Assembly (NCBI RefSeq): GCF_014656295.1
Contig: NZ_BNCD01000007.1
Span: 1 to 64,000, forward strand
Length of the DNA stretch: 64,000 nt
Source: Streptomyces sulfonofaciens
GTDB lineage: Bacteria > Actinomycetota > Actinomycetes > Streptomycetales > Streptomycetaceae
Direction: 5' to 3'
Shown here: in pieces, positions 15,195-24,373 of the stretch
Position numbering within the stretch: position 1 is the first letter of the stretch
Layout of the letters: each line of letters begins with the position of its first letter
The notes under the pieces: model-generated
What the model saw: the letters and a program-made list of their open reading frames with translations, nothing else
Database searches by the model: none
What the model was told of the DNA's origin: nothing
Made by a program: the position numbers and the translations under genes

Positions 15195-17011
15195 GCCTGC
15201 TCGTCGTCGGACTGAGCCACCGCAGCGCGCCGGTGAGCGTGCTGGAGCGCGCCGCGCTCTCCGCGGACGCCGCCGCCAAGCTGCTGCACGACACCGTCGA
15301 GGCGGAGCCGGCCGCGGCCGCCGCGGTGCTCGCCACCTGCAACCGCATCGAACTGTACGCGGACGTCGACAAGTTCCACGCCGGGGTCTCCGAGCTGTCC
15401 ACGCTGCTCGCCCAGCACAGCGGTGTGGGCCTCGACGAACTCACTCCGTACCTGTACGTGCACTACGAGGACCGGGCCGTTCACCACCTGTTCTCGGTGG
15501 CCTGCGGCCTGGACTCGATGGTGGTCGGCGAGGGCCAGATCCTCGGGCAGATCAAGGACGCGCTGGCCACCGCGCAGGAGCTGCACACCGCGGGCCGCCT
15601 CCTCAACGACCTCTTCCAGCAGGCGCTGCGGGTCGGCAAGCGGGCGCACTCCGAGACCGGGATCGACCGTGCGGGCCAGTCGCTCGTCACCTTCGGCCTT
15701 GAGCAGCTCGCGGGCGCCGGCCCGGGCGCCGAGGCCGCGGTGCGCGCCTGGGCCGCGGGCAAGCGGGCCCTGGTGATCGGCGCGGGCTCGATGTCGTCGC
15801 TGGCCGCGGCCACGCTTTCCAGGGCGGGCGTCGCCGAGGTCGTCATCGCCAACCGCACGCACGCCCGCGCCAAGCGCCTCGCCCGGATCCTCAGCGAGAG
15901 CGTCGGCGAGGGCCCCGGTCCGCACGGCGGCACCAGGGCGGCGGCCCGCGCGGTCCGCATGGACCGGGTCGCCGACGAGCTGACACGTGCCGACGTGGTG
16001 GTGTCCTGTACCGGCGCCACCGGGCTCGTACTCACCGCCGAGGCCGTCGCGGCGGCCGTCGCCGACCGCCTGCCGCCCGGTGCCGCGGGACCGGGCGCTG
16101 CCGGCGGCGATGGCGCTGCCGCCGTCCGCGGCGCCGTCCCGGACGGCCGGACGGGGCACGCGGCGGGCCCGCAGGAGGCCGCGGGCCCCGCGGGCAAGGA
16201 CGCCTGCCCCGTCGACATGGCCGCCGTGCAGGAGGCCGCCGCGGGCTTCTCCGTGCAGGGCGAGGCGGCCGTGGCCGGTATGGACGCCGCCGCGCTCGAA
16301 CAGCACGCCGCCTGGGTCGACAAGGGCATAGGGGGTCCCGCCGCAGGTCGGACGGCCCCCGTGGTGCACGATCCGGCAGCCGACGCCGAGACCATCGTCG
16401 CGCTGGCCGCCGCGGCCGCCGCCGGCCGGGTGCCCGAGCGCCGCGGGCCCAGGCCGGAAGGGCCGGCCGCGCACCGTCCGCCGGTGCTCGCACTGCTCGA
16501 CCTCGCCATGCCGCGCGACGTCGACGCCGAGGTGCACCGGATCGCCGGGGTCCGGCTCGTCGACATCGAGTCGCTGGCCGCGGCCTCCGCGGACGCCCCG
16601 ATGGCGGCCGATGTGGACCAGGTGCGCGTCATCGTCTCCGACGAGGTCGCGGCCTTCGGCGCCGCCCAGCGTGCCGCGCGCATCACCCCGACGGTCGTCG
16701 CACTGCGTACCATGGCCGCCGATGTGGTGGCCGGCGAGATCGCCCGTCTGGACGGACGGTTGCCGGAGCTCGACGGTAAGCAACGCGCGGAGATCACCCA
16801 GACCGTGCGGCGCGTCGTCGACAAACTGCTGCACGCGCCGACCGTACGGGTCAAACAGCTTGCGGCCGAGCCCGGCGGCGCCGGGTACGCGGACGCGCTG
16901 CGGACCCTGTTCGACCTGGATCCGGAGACGGTCGCCTCCGTCTCCCGGGCCGAGCGGAACGATCTGAACGACGCCGACGTCAACGACGGCAAGAACCGAG
17001 GGCGAGCATGA
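15191..17011 (+). CDS. hemA: Glutamyl-tRNA reductase
   Basis: A 606-residue HemA, catalysing NADPH reduction of glutamyl-tRNA(Glu) to glutamate-1-semialdehyde, the first step of C5-pathway tetrapyrrole synthesis. Catalytic C50 lies in LATCNRIELYAD, and the catalytic N-terminal domain contains the GLDSMVVGEGQILGQIK signature. A Rossmann domain follows (LVIGAGSMSSLAAATL) and then the dimerisation helices (MRTMAADVVAGEIARLDGRL). Between the Rossmann core and its last strands is an Ala/Gly-rich insertion of roughly 120-130 residues (about 295-425), making the protein much longer than the usual 420-470. It overlaps rex and hemC by 4 bases each (ATGA). Confidence 0.95.
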   Translation: MSLLVVGLSHRSAPVSVLERAALSADAAAKLLHDTVEAEPAAAAAVLATCNRIELYADVDKFHAGVSELSTLLAQHSGVGLDELTPYLYVHYEDRAVHHLFSVACGLDSMVVGEGQILGQIKDALATAQELHTAGRLLNDLFQQALRVGKRAHSETGIDRAGQSLVTFGLEQLAGAGPGAEAAVRAWAAGKRALVIGAGSMSSLAAATLSRAGVAEVVIANRTHARAKRLARILSESVGEGPGPHGGTRAAARAVRMDRVADELTRADVVVSCTGATGLVLTAEAVAAAVADRLPPGAAGPGAAGGDGAAAVRGAVPDGRTGHAAGPQEAAGPAGKDACPVDMAAVQEAAAGFSVQGEAAVAGMDAAALEQHAAWVDKGIGGPAAGRTAPVVHDPAADAETIVALAAAAAAGRVPERRGPRPEGPAAHRPPVLALLDLAMPRDVDAEVHRIAGVRLVDIESLAAASADAPMAADVDQVRVIVSDEVAAFGAAQRAARITPTVVALRTMAADVVAGEIARLDGRLPELDGKQRAEITQTVRRVVDKLLHAPTVRVKQLAAEPGGAGYADALRTLFDLDPETVASVSRAERNDLNDADVNDGKNRGRA

Positions 17012-18060
17012 CCGACGGCATTATCCCGGGGGACATCCCCCCGACTCCGGGTCCTCCCGGGCAGGGTCCCGGGGCCCCCGGCGGGGGTGCGCACCCGGGC
17101 GCGCTGCGGCTGGGGACCAGACGCAGCAAGCTCGCCCTGGCCCAGTCGGGGCTGGTGGCCGAGGCGATACGCAAGGCGACGGGCCGACCCGTCGAACTGG
17201 TGGAGATCACCACCTACGGGGACACCTCGCGCGAGCAGCTTGCGCAGATCGGCGGCACGGGCGTCTTCGTGACCGCCCTGCGGGACGCGGTGCTGCGCGG
17301 TGAGGTGGACCTCGCGGTGCACTCCCTGAAGGACCTGCCGACCACCCAGCCCGAGGGGCTGACGCTGGCCGCCGTGCCGCGTCGCGAGGACCCGCGCGAC
17401 GTGCTGGTCGCGCGCGACGGCCTCACCTTCGCGGGCCTGACCGCCGACGGGCCCCGGCCCGCCAGGATCGGCACCGGGTCGCCGCGCCGGATGGCCCAGC
17501 TCAACGCCTGCGCACGCGAGCACGGCACGGTGATCGAGGCCGTGCCGGTGCGCGGCAACGTCGACACCAGGATCGGCCTGGTGCACAGCGGTGAACTGGA
17601 CGCCGTCGTCCTGGCCGCCGCCGGGCTCAGCCGCCTCGGCCGGCTGTCCGAGGTCACCGACTTCCTGTCGGTCGACACCGTTCTGCCCGCCCCCGGCCAG
17701 GGGGCGCTGGCGGTCGAGTGCGCGGCGTGGAACGCCCCCCTCGCCGCCGTGCTCGGCGAGCTCGACGACCCGTACACGCGGGCCGCCGTGACCGCGGAGC
17801 GGTCCCTGCTCGGCGCCCTGGAGGCCGGTTGCAGCGCACCTGTGGGCGCGCTGGCCGACCTGCTGGCCGACGGGCAGATTGTCAAGGAAATGCGCCTGCG
17901 CGGCGTCGTCGGCACCACCGACGGCACCACGCTGGTGCAGTTGTCCACCACCGGTCCCGTGCCCGAGTCACACGACCAGGCAGTGGCGCTCGGCCGTGAG
18001 CTCGCGGCCGGGATGCTCGCAAAGGGCGCGGCCGGTCTGATGGGGGAGCGAGCACTTTGA
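17008..18060 (+). CDS. hemC: Hydroxymethylbilane synthase (porphobilinogen deaminase)
   Basis: A 350-residue HemC that polymerises four porphobilinogens to hydroxymethylbilane. The dipyrromethane cofactor cysteine is C275 in LEAGCSAPVGA. Other signatures are LRLGTRRSKLALAQ (33-46), DLAVHSLKDLPT (101-112), GTGSPRR and PAPGQGALAVEC. The first 31 residues are a Pro/Gly-rich leader absent from most HemC proteins, but ATG 17008 overlaps the hemA stop by ATGA and so is the likely start. It overlaps hemD by TTGA. Confidence 0.95.
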   Translation: MTDGIIPGDIPPTPGPPGQGPGAPGGGAHPGALRLGTRRSKLALAQSGLVAEAIRKATGRPVELVEITTYGDTSREQLAQIGGTGVFVTALRDAVLRGEVDLAVHSLKDLPTTQPEGLTLAAVPRREDPRDVLVARDGLTFAGLTADGPRPARIGTGSPRRMAQLNACAREHGTVIEAVPVRGNVDTRIGLVHSGELDAVVLAAAGLSRLGRLSEVTDFLSVDTVLPAPGQGALAVECAAWNAPLAAVLGELDDPYTRAAVTAERSLLGALEAGCSAPVGALADLLADGQIVKEMRLRGVVGTTDGTTLVQLSTTGPVPESHDQAVALGRELAAGMLAKGAAGLMGERAL

Positions 18061-19898
18061 GCCCCACCACCTCGAACCATCCCACCCACTCCGCCCGCGG
18101 CGGCGCGGCCCCGAACGGAAGGGCCACCCCTCGCGGCCCCGGCGCCGCGAGGCAGCCCGGCACCGCACAGGGGCACGTCACCTTCCTCGGCGCCGGGCCC
18201 GGGGATCCGGGACTGCTGACGCTACGCGCCGTAGAGGCGCTGGCCAACGCTGATGTGCTGATCGCCGAGCCGGACGTGCTCGATGTGGTCCGGACGCACA
18301 CCAGGGCCGGCATCACCGTCTGGGACACGGCCACGGCGGCACAGCCGGAGGCCCGCACGGGCACCGACCCTGCCGCAGGCCCGGGCACGGCCGACGCCGG
18401 CGAAACGGGCGCGCCCCAGCCCGCGGTCCTCAACGGCTCGCCTGTTGACGGCGCGTCAAAAACCGCTGGTGTCCCTGCTTTGAGGGATGCGGCCAATCTT
18501 GTCATGGCGGCCGCGCGGGGCGGCAAGCGGGTCGTCCGTGCGGTCGTCGGCGACCCCGGCCTCGACACCACCGCCGCCGACGAGATGCTGGTCTGCGCCG
18601 CGGGAGGCGTGCCCTTCGAGGTGGTGCCCGGCATCGCCACCGCGGTCGGGGTGCCCGCCTACGCGGGAGTGCCGCTGCGGGACGCGCAGGGCACGGACGT
18701 TCGGTTCGTCGACGCGCGCACCGCCCCCGAACGCTGCTGGACCGAGGTCGGCGCGTCGGACGGCACCGTCGTCGTCTCCGCCACCCTGGAGACGGTGGCC
18801 GCGGCGGCCGGTGAGCTGGTGGCCGCGGGCCGCAAGCCCGACACGCCGCTGACCGTCACCATCGCGGGCACGACCACGCGGCAGCGCACCTGGACCGCGA
18901 CGCTCGGCACCATCGCGCAGACCCTCAAGCAGGCGAAGGTGCTGCCCTCGCCGGACGGCGCCAGGCCGGTGATAGCCGTGGTCGGCGAGCGGTCCGCGGC
19001 GGCCCAGCGCGAACAGCTCTCCTGGTTCGAGTCCAAGCCGCTGTTCGGCTGGAAGGTGCTCGTGCCGCGGACGAAGGAGCAGGCCGCGTCGCTCTCCGAC
19101 CAGTTGCGCTCCTACGGCGCCGTGCCGCACGAGGTCCCGACGATCGCCGTCGAGCCGCCGCGCACCCCGCAGCAGATGGAGCGCGCCGTCAAGGGCCTGG
19201 TCACGGGGCGCTACGAGTGGATCGCCTTCACCTCGGTGAACGCGGTCAAGGCGGTGCGCGAGAAGTTCGAGGAGTACGGGCTCGACGCGCGCGCGTTCGC
19301 CGGGATCAAGGTCGCGGCGGTGGGTGAGCAGACCGCGAAGGCGCTGGTCGCCTTCGGTGTGAAGCCGGACCTGGTGCCGAGCGGCGAGCAGAGTGCCGCG
19401 GGCCTGCTGGAGGACTGGCCGCCGTACGACCCGGTCTTCGACCCGATCGACCGGGTGTTCCTGCCGCGTGCCGACATCGCCACGGAGACACTGGTCGCGG
19501 GCCTCGTCGAGTTGGGCTGGGAGGTCGATGACGTCACCGCGTACCGCACGGTCCGCGCGTCGCCGCCGCCCGCGGAGACCCGTGAGGCGATCAAGGGCGG
19601 CGGCTTCGACGCGGTCCTGTTCACCTCGTCGTCGACGGTGCGCAACCTCGTCGGCATCGCGGGCAAGCCGCACAACGTCACCGTGATCGCGTGCATCGGC
19701 CCCGCCACGGCCAAGACGGCCCAGGAGCACGGGCTGCGGGTGGACGTGATGTCTCCCGAACCGTCCGTGCACCGGCTCGCGGAGGCACTGGCGGAGTTCG
19801 GCACGGGACGCCGCGAGGCGGCGATGGAGGCCGGCGATCCGGTGACCCGGCCGAGTGAGCGCCGGCCCGGTTCCCGGCGCCGGCGGACGACTCCGTAG
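18057..19898 (+). CDS. hemD: Bifunctional uroporphyrinogen-III methyltransferase/uroporphyrinogen-III synthase
   Basis: A 613-residue fusion. The N-terminal half (about 40-310) is a SUMT/CobA-type methyltransferase fold with VTFLGAGPGDPGLLTLRAVEAL, VVGDPGLDTTAADEML and AGTTTRQRTWTATL. The C-terminal half (about 330-590) is HemD with WKVLVPRTKEQA, WIAFTSVNAVKAV, VGEQTAKAL and VLFTSSSTVRNL. HemD closes hydroxymethylbilane to uroporphyrinogen III; the SUMT half would divert it to precorrin-2 for sirohaem and cobalamin. Fusion in this order is normal for actinobacteria. An insertion rich in A, G and P occurs near residues 95-130. The TTG start at 18057 overlaps the hemC stop (TTGA). Confidence 0.92.
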   Translation: MSPTTSNHPTHSARGGAAPNGRATPRGPGAARQPGTAQGHVTFLGAGPGDPGLLTLRAVEALANADVLIAEPDVLDVVRTHTRAGITVWDTATAAQPEARTGTDPAAGPGTADAGETGAPQPAVLNGSPVDGASKTAGVPALRDAANLVMAAARGGKRVVRAVVGDPGLDTTAADEMLVCAAGGVPFEVVPGIATAVGVPAYAGVPLRDAQGTDVRFVDARTAPERCWTEVGASDGTVVVSATLETVAAAAGELVAAGRKPDTPLTVTIAGTTTRQRTWTATLGTIAQTLKQAKVLPSPDGARPVIAVVGERSAAAQREQLSWFESKPLFGWKVLVPRTKEQAASLSDQLRSYGAVPHEVPTIAVEPPRTPQQMERAVKGLVTGRYEWIAFTSVNAVKAVREKFEEYGLDARAFAGIKVAAVGEQTAKALVAFGVKPDLVPSGEQSAAGLLEDWPPYDPVFDPIDRVFLPRADIATETLVAGLVELGWEVDDVTAYRTVRASPPPAETREAIKGGGFDAVLFTSSSTVRNLVGIAGKPHNVTVIACIGPATAKTAQEHGLRVDVMSPEPSVHRLAEALAEFGTGRREAAMEAGDPVTRPSERRPGSRRRRTTP

Positions 19899-20548
19899 GC
19901 GTCCGGCGGCGCCCTGCCGCCGAGGGCCGCACCACGTGCGTGCCGCGTACGGCCCGCACCTGAGCCACGGTGCGGGCCGTACGGCGTTCCCGGGGCCGCC
20001 CCTGTGCCTCCCGCGCCCTGTCGCCTATGCGTCTGTGCTGCCTGCGTGTGCGTCCTGTCGCCTATGCGTCTGCGCTGCTTGTGCCTGCGTTCTGTCGCCC
20101 ATGCGTCCGGGTTGCCCGCGCGTGCGTCTCGTCGTCCACGCGTCCGGGTTGCCCGCGCCTCTGCTCCCGTCGCCCATGCGATCCCGCCGTCCGTGTGGGC
20201 TTCCCCTCCCTTGTCCTCCCTCCTCCCCTTCCCCCTTCCCCTTCCGCTTCCCGTATCCCTTTGCCTGCGCCGGCGGGGCCCTTCGGGACGACGGCCCACC
20301 CGGCACCTGCGGCGCCGCGCCGGACACACGCCCGCCGCGCGGGCCGGTGGGCCGGGGCCGGGGCGCTCTCGCGACTGCCGATCCGGTCCGTCCGCGGCAC
20401 CCGACCCACAGGACGCGGCCCTGAGTCCGCGGCCTCGGACCGGGACCGCCCGGGCCGCCGGGGCCGCCCGGGGGACCGTTCAGCGGCCGTTCAGGGGCCG
20501 ACACGGCGTCGGCAAAAGCAGGACCGCGCCGGGCGTAGCGTGGAGGGC
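19899..20548. other. 650-bp gene-free gap between hemD and hemB
   Basis: No gene recognised. The left part has GC-rich dyads just after hemD that may terminate the operon. The centre is a 37-bp degenerate tandem repeat (20019-20185), then a pyrimidine-rich run (about 20200-20260). The right part must hold the hemB promoter. The gap implies hemB is transcribed separately from rex-hemACD. Confidence 0.6.
20019..20185. repeat. 37-bp degenerate tandem repeat, about 4.5 copies
   Basis: Four consecutive 37-base units start at 20019, 20056, 20093 and 20130, each opening with (T/C)GTCG(C/T)C(T/C)A(T/C)GCGTC and continuing with GGGTTGCC- or TGCTGCCT-like sequence. A fifth, truncated unit begins at about 20167. 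Units 1-2 and 3-4 pair as closest relatives. The length is not a multiple of three and all frames are poor, so it is not coding. There are no spacers, so it is not a CRISPR array; it resembles MIRU/VNTR loci. Confidence 0.8.
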
Positions 20549-21538
20549 ATGACGACGTACGGATCCTTCCCCGCGGCGCGGCCCCGGCGGCTGCGCCGCT
20601 CCGCGGTGATGCGGCGGATGGTCGCGGAGACTCGCCTGCACCCCGCCGACCTCATCCTGCCCGCCTTCGTGAAAGAGGGCCTCACGGCTCCGGTGGAGAT
20701 CGCCTCGATGCCGGGTGTGTACCAGCACACCCGGGACACCCTGCGCAAGGCCGCCGCCGAGGCCGTGGCGGCCGGGGTCTCCGGGATCATGCTGTACGGG
20801 GTGCCGGAGGAGGACAAGAAGGACGCCAACGGCTCCGCGGGCACCGATCCGGACGGCATCCTCCAGGTCGCCTTGCGCGACGTGCGCGCCGAGGTCGGCG
20901 ACGACCTGATCGTGATGTCCGACCTGTGCCTCGACGAGTTCACCGACCACGGCCACTGCGGCGTCCTCGACGAGCACGGCCGGGTCGACAACGACGCCAC
21001 CCTGGAGCGGTACGCCGAGATGGCGCGGGTCCAGGCGGACGCCGGCGCCCACGTGGTGGGTCCGAGCGGGATGATGGACGGGCAGATCGGCGTGATCCGC
21101 GCCGCGCTCGACCAGGCGGACCACGAGGACGTGGCGATCCTCGCGTACACCGCCAAGTACTCCTCGGCCTTCTACGGGCCGTTCCGCGAGGCCGTCGCCT
21201 CGTCGCTGAAGGGCGACCGCAAGACGTACCAGCAGGACCCGGCCAACGTCCGCGAGTCGCTGCGCGAGCTCGCCCTCGACCTGGAGGAGGGCGCCGACAT
21301 GGTGATGGTGAAGCCCGCGGGCCCCTACCTGGACATCCTCGCCAGGGTCGCGGACAGCACGGACGTGCCCGTGGCCGCGTACCAGATCTCCGGCGAGTAC
21401 GCGATGATCGAGGCGGCCGCGCAACGCGGCTGGATCGACCGGGACCGGGCGATCGCGGAGGCGCTGCTCGGCATCAAGCGGGCCGGCGCGAACATGATCC
21501 TGACGTACTGGGCGACGGAGGTCGCACGGCAGTTGTGA
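20549..21538 (+). CDS. hemB: Delta-aminolevulinic acid dehydratase (porphobilinogen synthase)
   Basis: A 329-residue HemB that condenses two aminolevulinates to porphobilinogen in the cytoplasm. The two Schiff-base lysines lie in [17 protein letters not shown] and [13 protein letters not shown]. The metal-binding loop reads [19 protein letters not shown], with D/H in place of the three-cysteine zinc site, so it is probably of the Mg/K-type. [14 protein letters not shown] [15 protein letters not shown] is also present. ATG 20549 is preceded by TGGAGGGC. It is the last hem gene of the cluster; a convergent-gene terminator follows. Confidence 0.95.
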   Translation: MTTYGSFPAARPRRLRRSAVMRRMVAETRLHPADLILPAFVKEGLTAPVEIASMPGVYQHTRDTLRKAAAEAVAAGVSGIMLYGVPEEDKKDANGSAGTDPDGILQVALRDVRAEVGDDLIVMSDLCLDEFTDHGHCGVLDEHGRVDNDATLERYAEMARVQADAGAHVVGPSGMMDGQIGVIRAALDQADHEDVAILAYTAKYSSAFYGPFREAVASSLKGDRKTYQQDPANVRESLRELALDLEEGADMVMVKPAGPYLDILARVADSTDVPVAAYQISGEYAMIEAAAQRGWIDRDRAIAEALLGIKRAGANMILTYWATEVARQL

Positions 21539-21591
21539 GCCCCCGGCGGCTCCCGAGGCGGATGTCGTCCGGCCGGCGCGAGCGGGCAGTG

Positions 21592-21634
21592 CGCCCGTCC
21601 CCGACGCGGCACCGTGTGGCCCCGGGGACGGGCG
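21592..21634. terminator. Bidirectional terminator between hemB and the AEC transporter
   Basis: Perfect 12-bp stem CGCCCGTCCCCG/CGGGGACGGGCG (21592-21603, 21623-21634) with a 19-base loop in the gap between convergent genes. Confidence 0.75.
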
Positions 21635-21665
21635 GACGGCACCGCGGCGGGGTGCCCGTCCGGGC

Positions 21666-22592
21666 TCACCCCAGCAGCGCGGCCACCGCGAACAGCACCG
21701 GTACGGACGCGATCGTGGAGACCAGGATCGACTCACGGGCGAGTTCCTCGGCGACCCGGTACCGGGTCGCGTAGGTGAAGAGGTTCTGCGCGGCGGGCAG
21801 CGCCGACGTCACCACCACGTCCAGCAGGGCGGGGCCGTGCAGGCCGAACGGCCCGGCTGCCAGGGCCCAGGCGACGAGCGGCTGGACGACGCACTTGAGC
21901 AGGGCGGAGAGCACGACCGGGTGCCGCTCCGGGCCGCGGACGGGCAGGGCGCTGCCGCGCAGCGAGATGCCGAAGGCGAGCAGCACGGCGGGCACGGACA
22001 TGTTGCCGATCAGGGTCAGCGGGGCCAGCACCGGGCCGGGGACGGTCCAGCCGCAGGCGGCGACCGCCACTCCGGACAGCGAGCCCGCCGCCATGGGGTT
22101 GCGCAGCGGTGTGGTCAGCCGGCGCCACAGCGGCACGCTCCCGCCCGAGCCCGGCCGGGTGAGGTCGAGCACGGTCAGGGCGAGGGGTGTCATGACGATC
22201 TGCTGGAAGAGCAGCACGGGCGCGACCAGGGCCGCGTCGCCGAGGACGTAGACGGCGATCGGGACACCGAGGTTGCCGGCGTTGACGTAACTGGAGCACA
22301 GGGCGCCGATGGTGGTGCGGCCCGCGCCCCAGCCCCGTAGCGCGCCGACCGCGACGAAGGCCGCCGCGACGGCCGCGGTGCTCAGCGCGGTGACCAGGAG
22401 CCGTTCGGAGAGGATCACGGAGAGGTCGGCCCTGGCCAGTGTGGTGAACAGCAGGGCCGGGGTGGCGACGTGGAAGGCGAGCCGGGTGAGCACCTCCTTG
22501 CCGTCCCGGCCGAGGTGGGCGCGGCGGCCCAGCACGTAGCCGACGGCTATCACCGCGCCGATCGCGGCGAAGCCGGTGAGCACTCCCCTCAT
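21666..22592 (-). CDS. AEC family permease (auxin efflux carrier-like)
   Basis: A 308-residue, ten-helix protein of the AEC family. Recognisable parts are the N-terminal IGAVIAVGYVLGRR, CSSYVNAGNLGVPIAVYVLG in the first repeat (the conserved N-x-G-N/L-G crossover motif) and LPAAQNLFTYATRYRV in the second. Bacterial AEC proteins include malate and other dicarboxylate permeases. Standing right beside the remains of a dicarboxylate/tartrate locus, this one may carry an organic acid, but that is only context. ATG 22592 chosen. It is the left edge of an accessory island inserted between hemB and argS. Confidence 0.8.
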   Translation of the reverse strand: MRGVLTGFAAIGAVIAVGYVLGRRAHLGRDGKEVLTRLAFHVATPALLFTTLARADLSVILSERLLVTALSTAAVAAAFVAVGALRGWGAGRTTIGALCSSYVNAGNLGVPIAVYVLGDAALVAPVLLFQQIVMTPLALTVLDLTRPGSGGSVPLWRRLTTPLRNPMAAGSLSGVAVAACGWTVPGPVLAPLTLIGNMSVPAVLLAFGISLRGSALPVRGPERHPVVLSALLKCVVQPLVAWALAAGPFGLHGPALLDVVVTSALPAAQNLFTYATRYRVAEELARESILVSTIASVPVLFAVAALLG

Positions 22593-22737
22593 GGCGTTCC
22601 CCGCTTCCGTGGGCCGCCCCCGGCGGCCCGGGGACGGCAGGGCCCGCCCCTTCGGGCCGGTGGCGGTGCGCCGGTCGTGCCGGAGCCTCGCCGCGCGGCC
22701 GCCCGCGCCCCTGCGCCACGCACGCCGCGGCAGCGGG

Positions 22738-23548
22738 TCAGCCGGCCGCGCCCGTCCGCTCCGCCGGCCCGGGCCCCCGGGAGCCGGACCGCTCCGCCGG
22801 GTGCAGGATCGTGCGTGCGCGGTCCGCGTCGAAGTCGTGTTCCCACTTGCCGATCACGATCGTGGCGACGGCGTTGCCCAGGACGTTGATGAAGACGCGC
22901 CCCTCGTCGAGGATGCGGTCGATGCCGACGATCAGGGGCAGGGCGGCCAGCGGAATGTGGCCGACGGCGGTGATGGTGCTGGCCAGGACGAGGAACGCGC
23001 CCCCGGCGATGCCCGCCGTGCCCTTGCTGGTGAGCATCATGACACCGACCATGACGAGCTGCTGCTGCCAGGACAGGTCGATGCCGAGCGCCTGGGCCAG
23101 GAACAGCGACGCCATCGTCAGGTACACCGCGGAGCCGTCCAGGTTCAACGAGAAACCGGACGGGATCACGATCCCGACCACCGGGCGCCCCGCGCCGAGT
23201 GCCTCCAGCTTGCGGACCACTCCCGGCAGTACGGCCTCGCTGGAACAGGTGCTGAGCGCCACCAGCAGCTCCGCCTTGAGGTGGCGCATCAGGGCGAACA
23301 GGCCGAGCCCGCAGGCCCGCACGACCAGGCCGAGCACGACGACGACGTACGCAGACCGCGGTGAACAGGACGATCAGGTGGCCGAGCTGCTTCAGGCTCT
23401 CGGCGCCGTAGGTGGCCACGACGGTGGCCAGCGCGCCGAAGGTGCCGAACGGCGCGAGCCGCATCACCCAGCCGACGATCCGGAAGACGACGTCGGACAG
23501 TGCCCTGAGGCCGCCGGTCAGCGGCGCGGCCTGCTCGCCCGCCGTGTT
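22738..23548 (-). pseudogene. dctA: dctA C4-dicarboxylate transporter, 3' remnant with frameshift
   Basis: The C-terminal 265 or so residues of a DctA/DAACS-family Na+ or H+ dicarboxylate symporter. One frame carries APLTGGLRALSDVVFRIVGW, MRLAPFGTFGALATVVATYG and LKQLGHLIVLFTAV. Around 23337-23351 the frame shifts, and the rest follows in the next frame: LVALSTCSSEAVLP, SGFSLNLDGSAVYLTMASLF, MLTSKGTAGIAGGAFLVLAST, LDEGRVFINVLGN. The first 190 or so residues (start codon, first helices) are gone; the sequence instead runs directly out of the truncated tartrate-dehydratase-like gene. It cannot make a transporter. Confidence 0.9.
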
Positions 23549-24265
23549 CTCCTCGTACCAGAACAGGCCGTAGGGCTCGATGGCGCGCCCGTACTCCAGG
23601 GCGGTGGCCAGGTCGAAGCGGCCGTTGACGTCGACGGCCAGCCGGGAGCCGTCGCCGTCGAGCACGTCGAGGACGGCCTCGATGCGGCGCAGGTCCTCGG
23701 CCGGGTCCGCGCCGCCGATCTTCATCTTCACCACGCGGTAGCCGAGGTCCAGGAAGCCGCGCATCTCGTCCTTCAGGTCCCCCAGGGTCATGCCCGGCGC
23801 GTAGTAGCCGCCGGCGGCGTGGACGAAGACGGAGTCGTCGGGACGGCCGTCGCCGTGGCGGTCGGACAGGTACCGGTACAGCGGCTGCTCCGCGATCTTC
23901 GCGGCGAGGTCGAAGAGCGCCATGTCCACGACGCCGACGGCCACCGAGCGCTCGCCGTGCCCGCCGGGCTTCTCGTTGCGCGTCATCACCTCCCACGCCC
24001 GGGCGGGATCCAGCTCGCCCCGCTCGTCCAGGAGGTCCTCGGAGGGGGCGGCGAGCAGCCGGGGGATGATGCGCCGGCGCAGGATCTCGCCCGCGCCGTA
24101 GCGGCCGTTCGAGTCGAAGCCGTAGCCGACGACCGGCTTCCCGTCACGGATGACATCACTGACGACCGCCACGATCGAGCAGTCCATCGCGCTGAAGTCG
24201 ATCCATGCGTGGCGGATCGACGAGCTGATCGGGACGGTGCCCTCGTGCACGGCGGTGATCTTCAT
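23549..24265 (-). pseudogene. Enolase-superfamily dehydratase (D-tartrate dehydratase-like), truncated after the second metal ligand
   Basis: The first 239 codons of a mandelate racemase/muconate lactonising enzyme family member of about 390 residues. The segments YGFDSNGRYG, EKPGGHGERSVAVG, HAAGGYYAPGM, VVKMKIGGA and LFWYEE closely match (from memory) the D-tartrate dehydratase TarD of Bradyrhizobium. The KxK catalytic lysine and metal ligands D (LAVDVNGRF) and E are present; the third metal ligand, the catalytic histidine and all the rest of the barrel are missing. At 23549 the frame runs into dctA. The start is ATG 24265 (MKITAVHEG); another ATG lies at 24283. The truncated barrel should be inactive. 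Confidence 0.88.
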
Positions 24266-24283
24266 GGTGTCCGGTTTTCTCAT

Positions 24284-24373
24284 ATCTTATAAGTTGCGAC
24301 GGCTGCTAGAGTCGGGTGCCTGCTCGCGTGGTGTCAAGGCTGGTCGCGTGAGGGAAGGGAACACCGGGATCGC
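24284..24373. promoter_or_regulatory. Divergent promoter region between tartrate-type locus and gntR
   Basis: A 90-base divergent gap. Next to the pseudogene is an AT-rich patch with the perfect palindrome CTTATAAG (24286-24293), out of place in this GC-rich genome and a possible operator or -10 region for the GntR regulator. No sharper motif can be defended. Confidence 0.35.

Noticed and set aside
20019..20185. Possible CRISPR array
   Set aside because: The 37-bp units are directly adjacent and degenerate with no spacers, and no cas genes are present.
22589..24283. A single 564-residue open frame on the minus strand (dehydratase half plus transporter part)
   Set aside because: It reads out of frame after about 23340 into arginine-rich nonsense, and neither fused half keeps a complete active site or transport core. 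Treated as two decayed genes, not a functional fusion.
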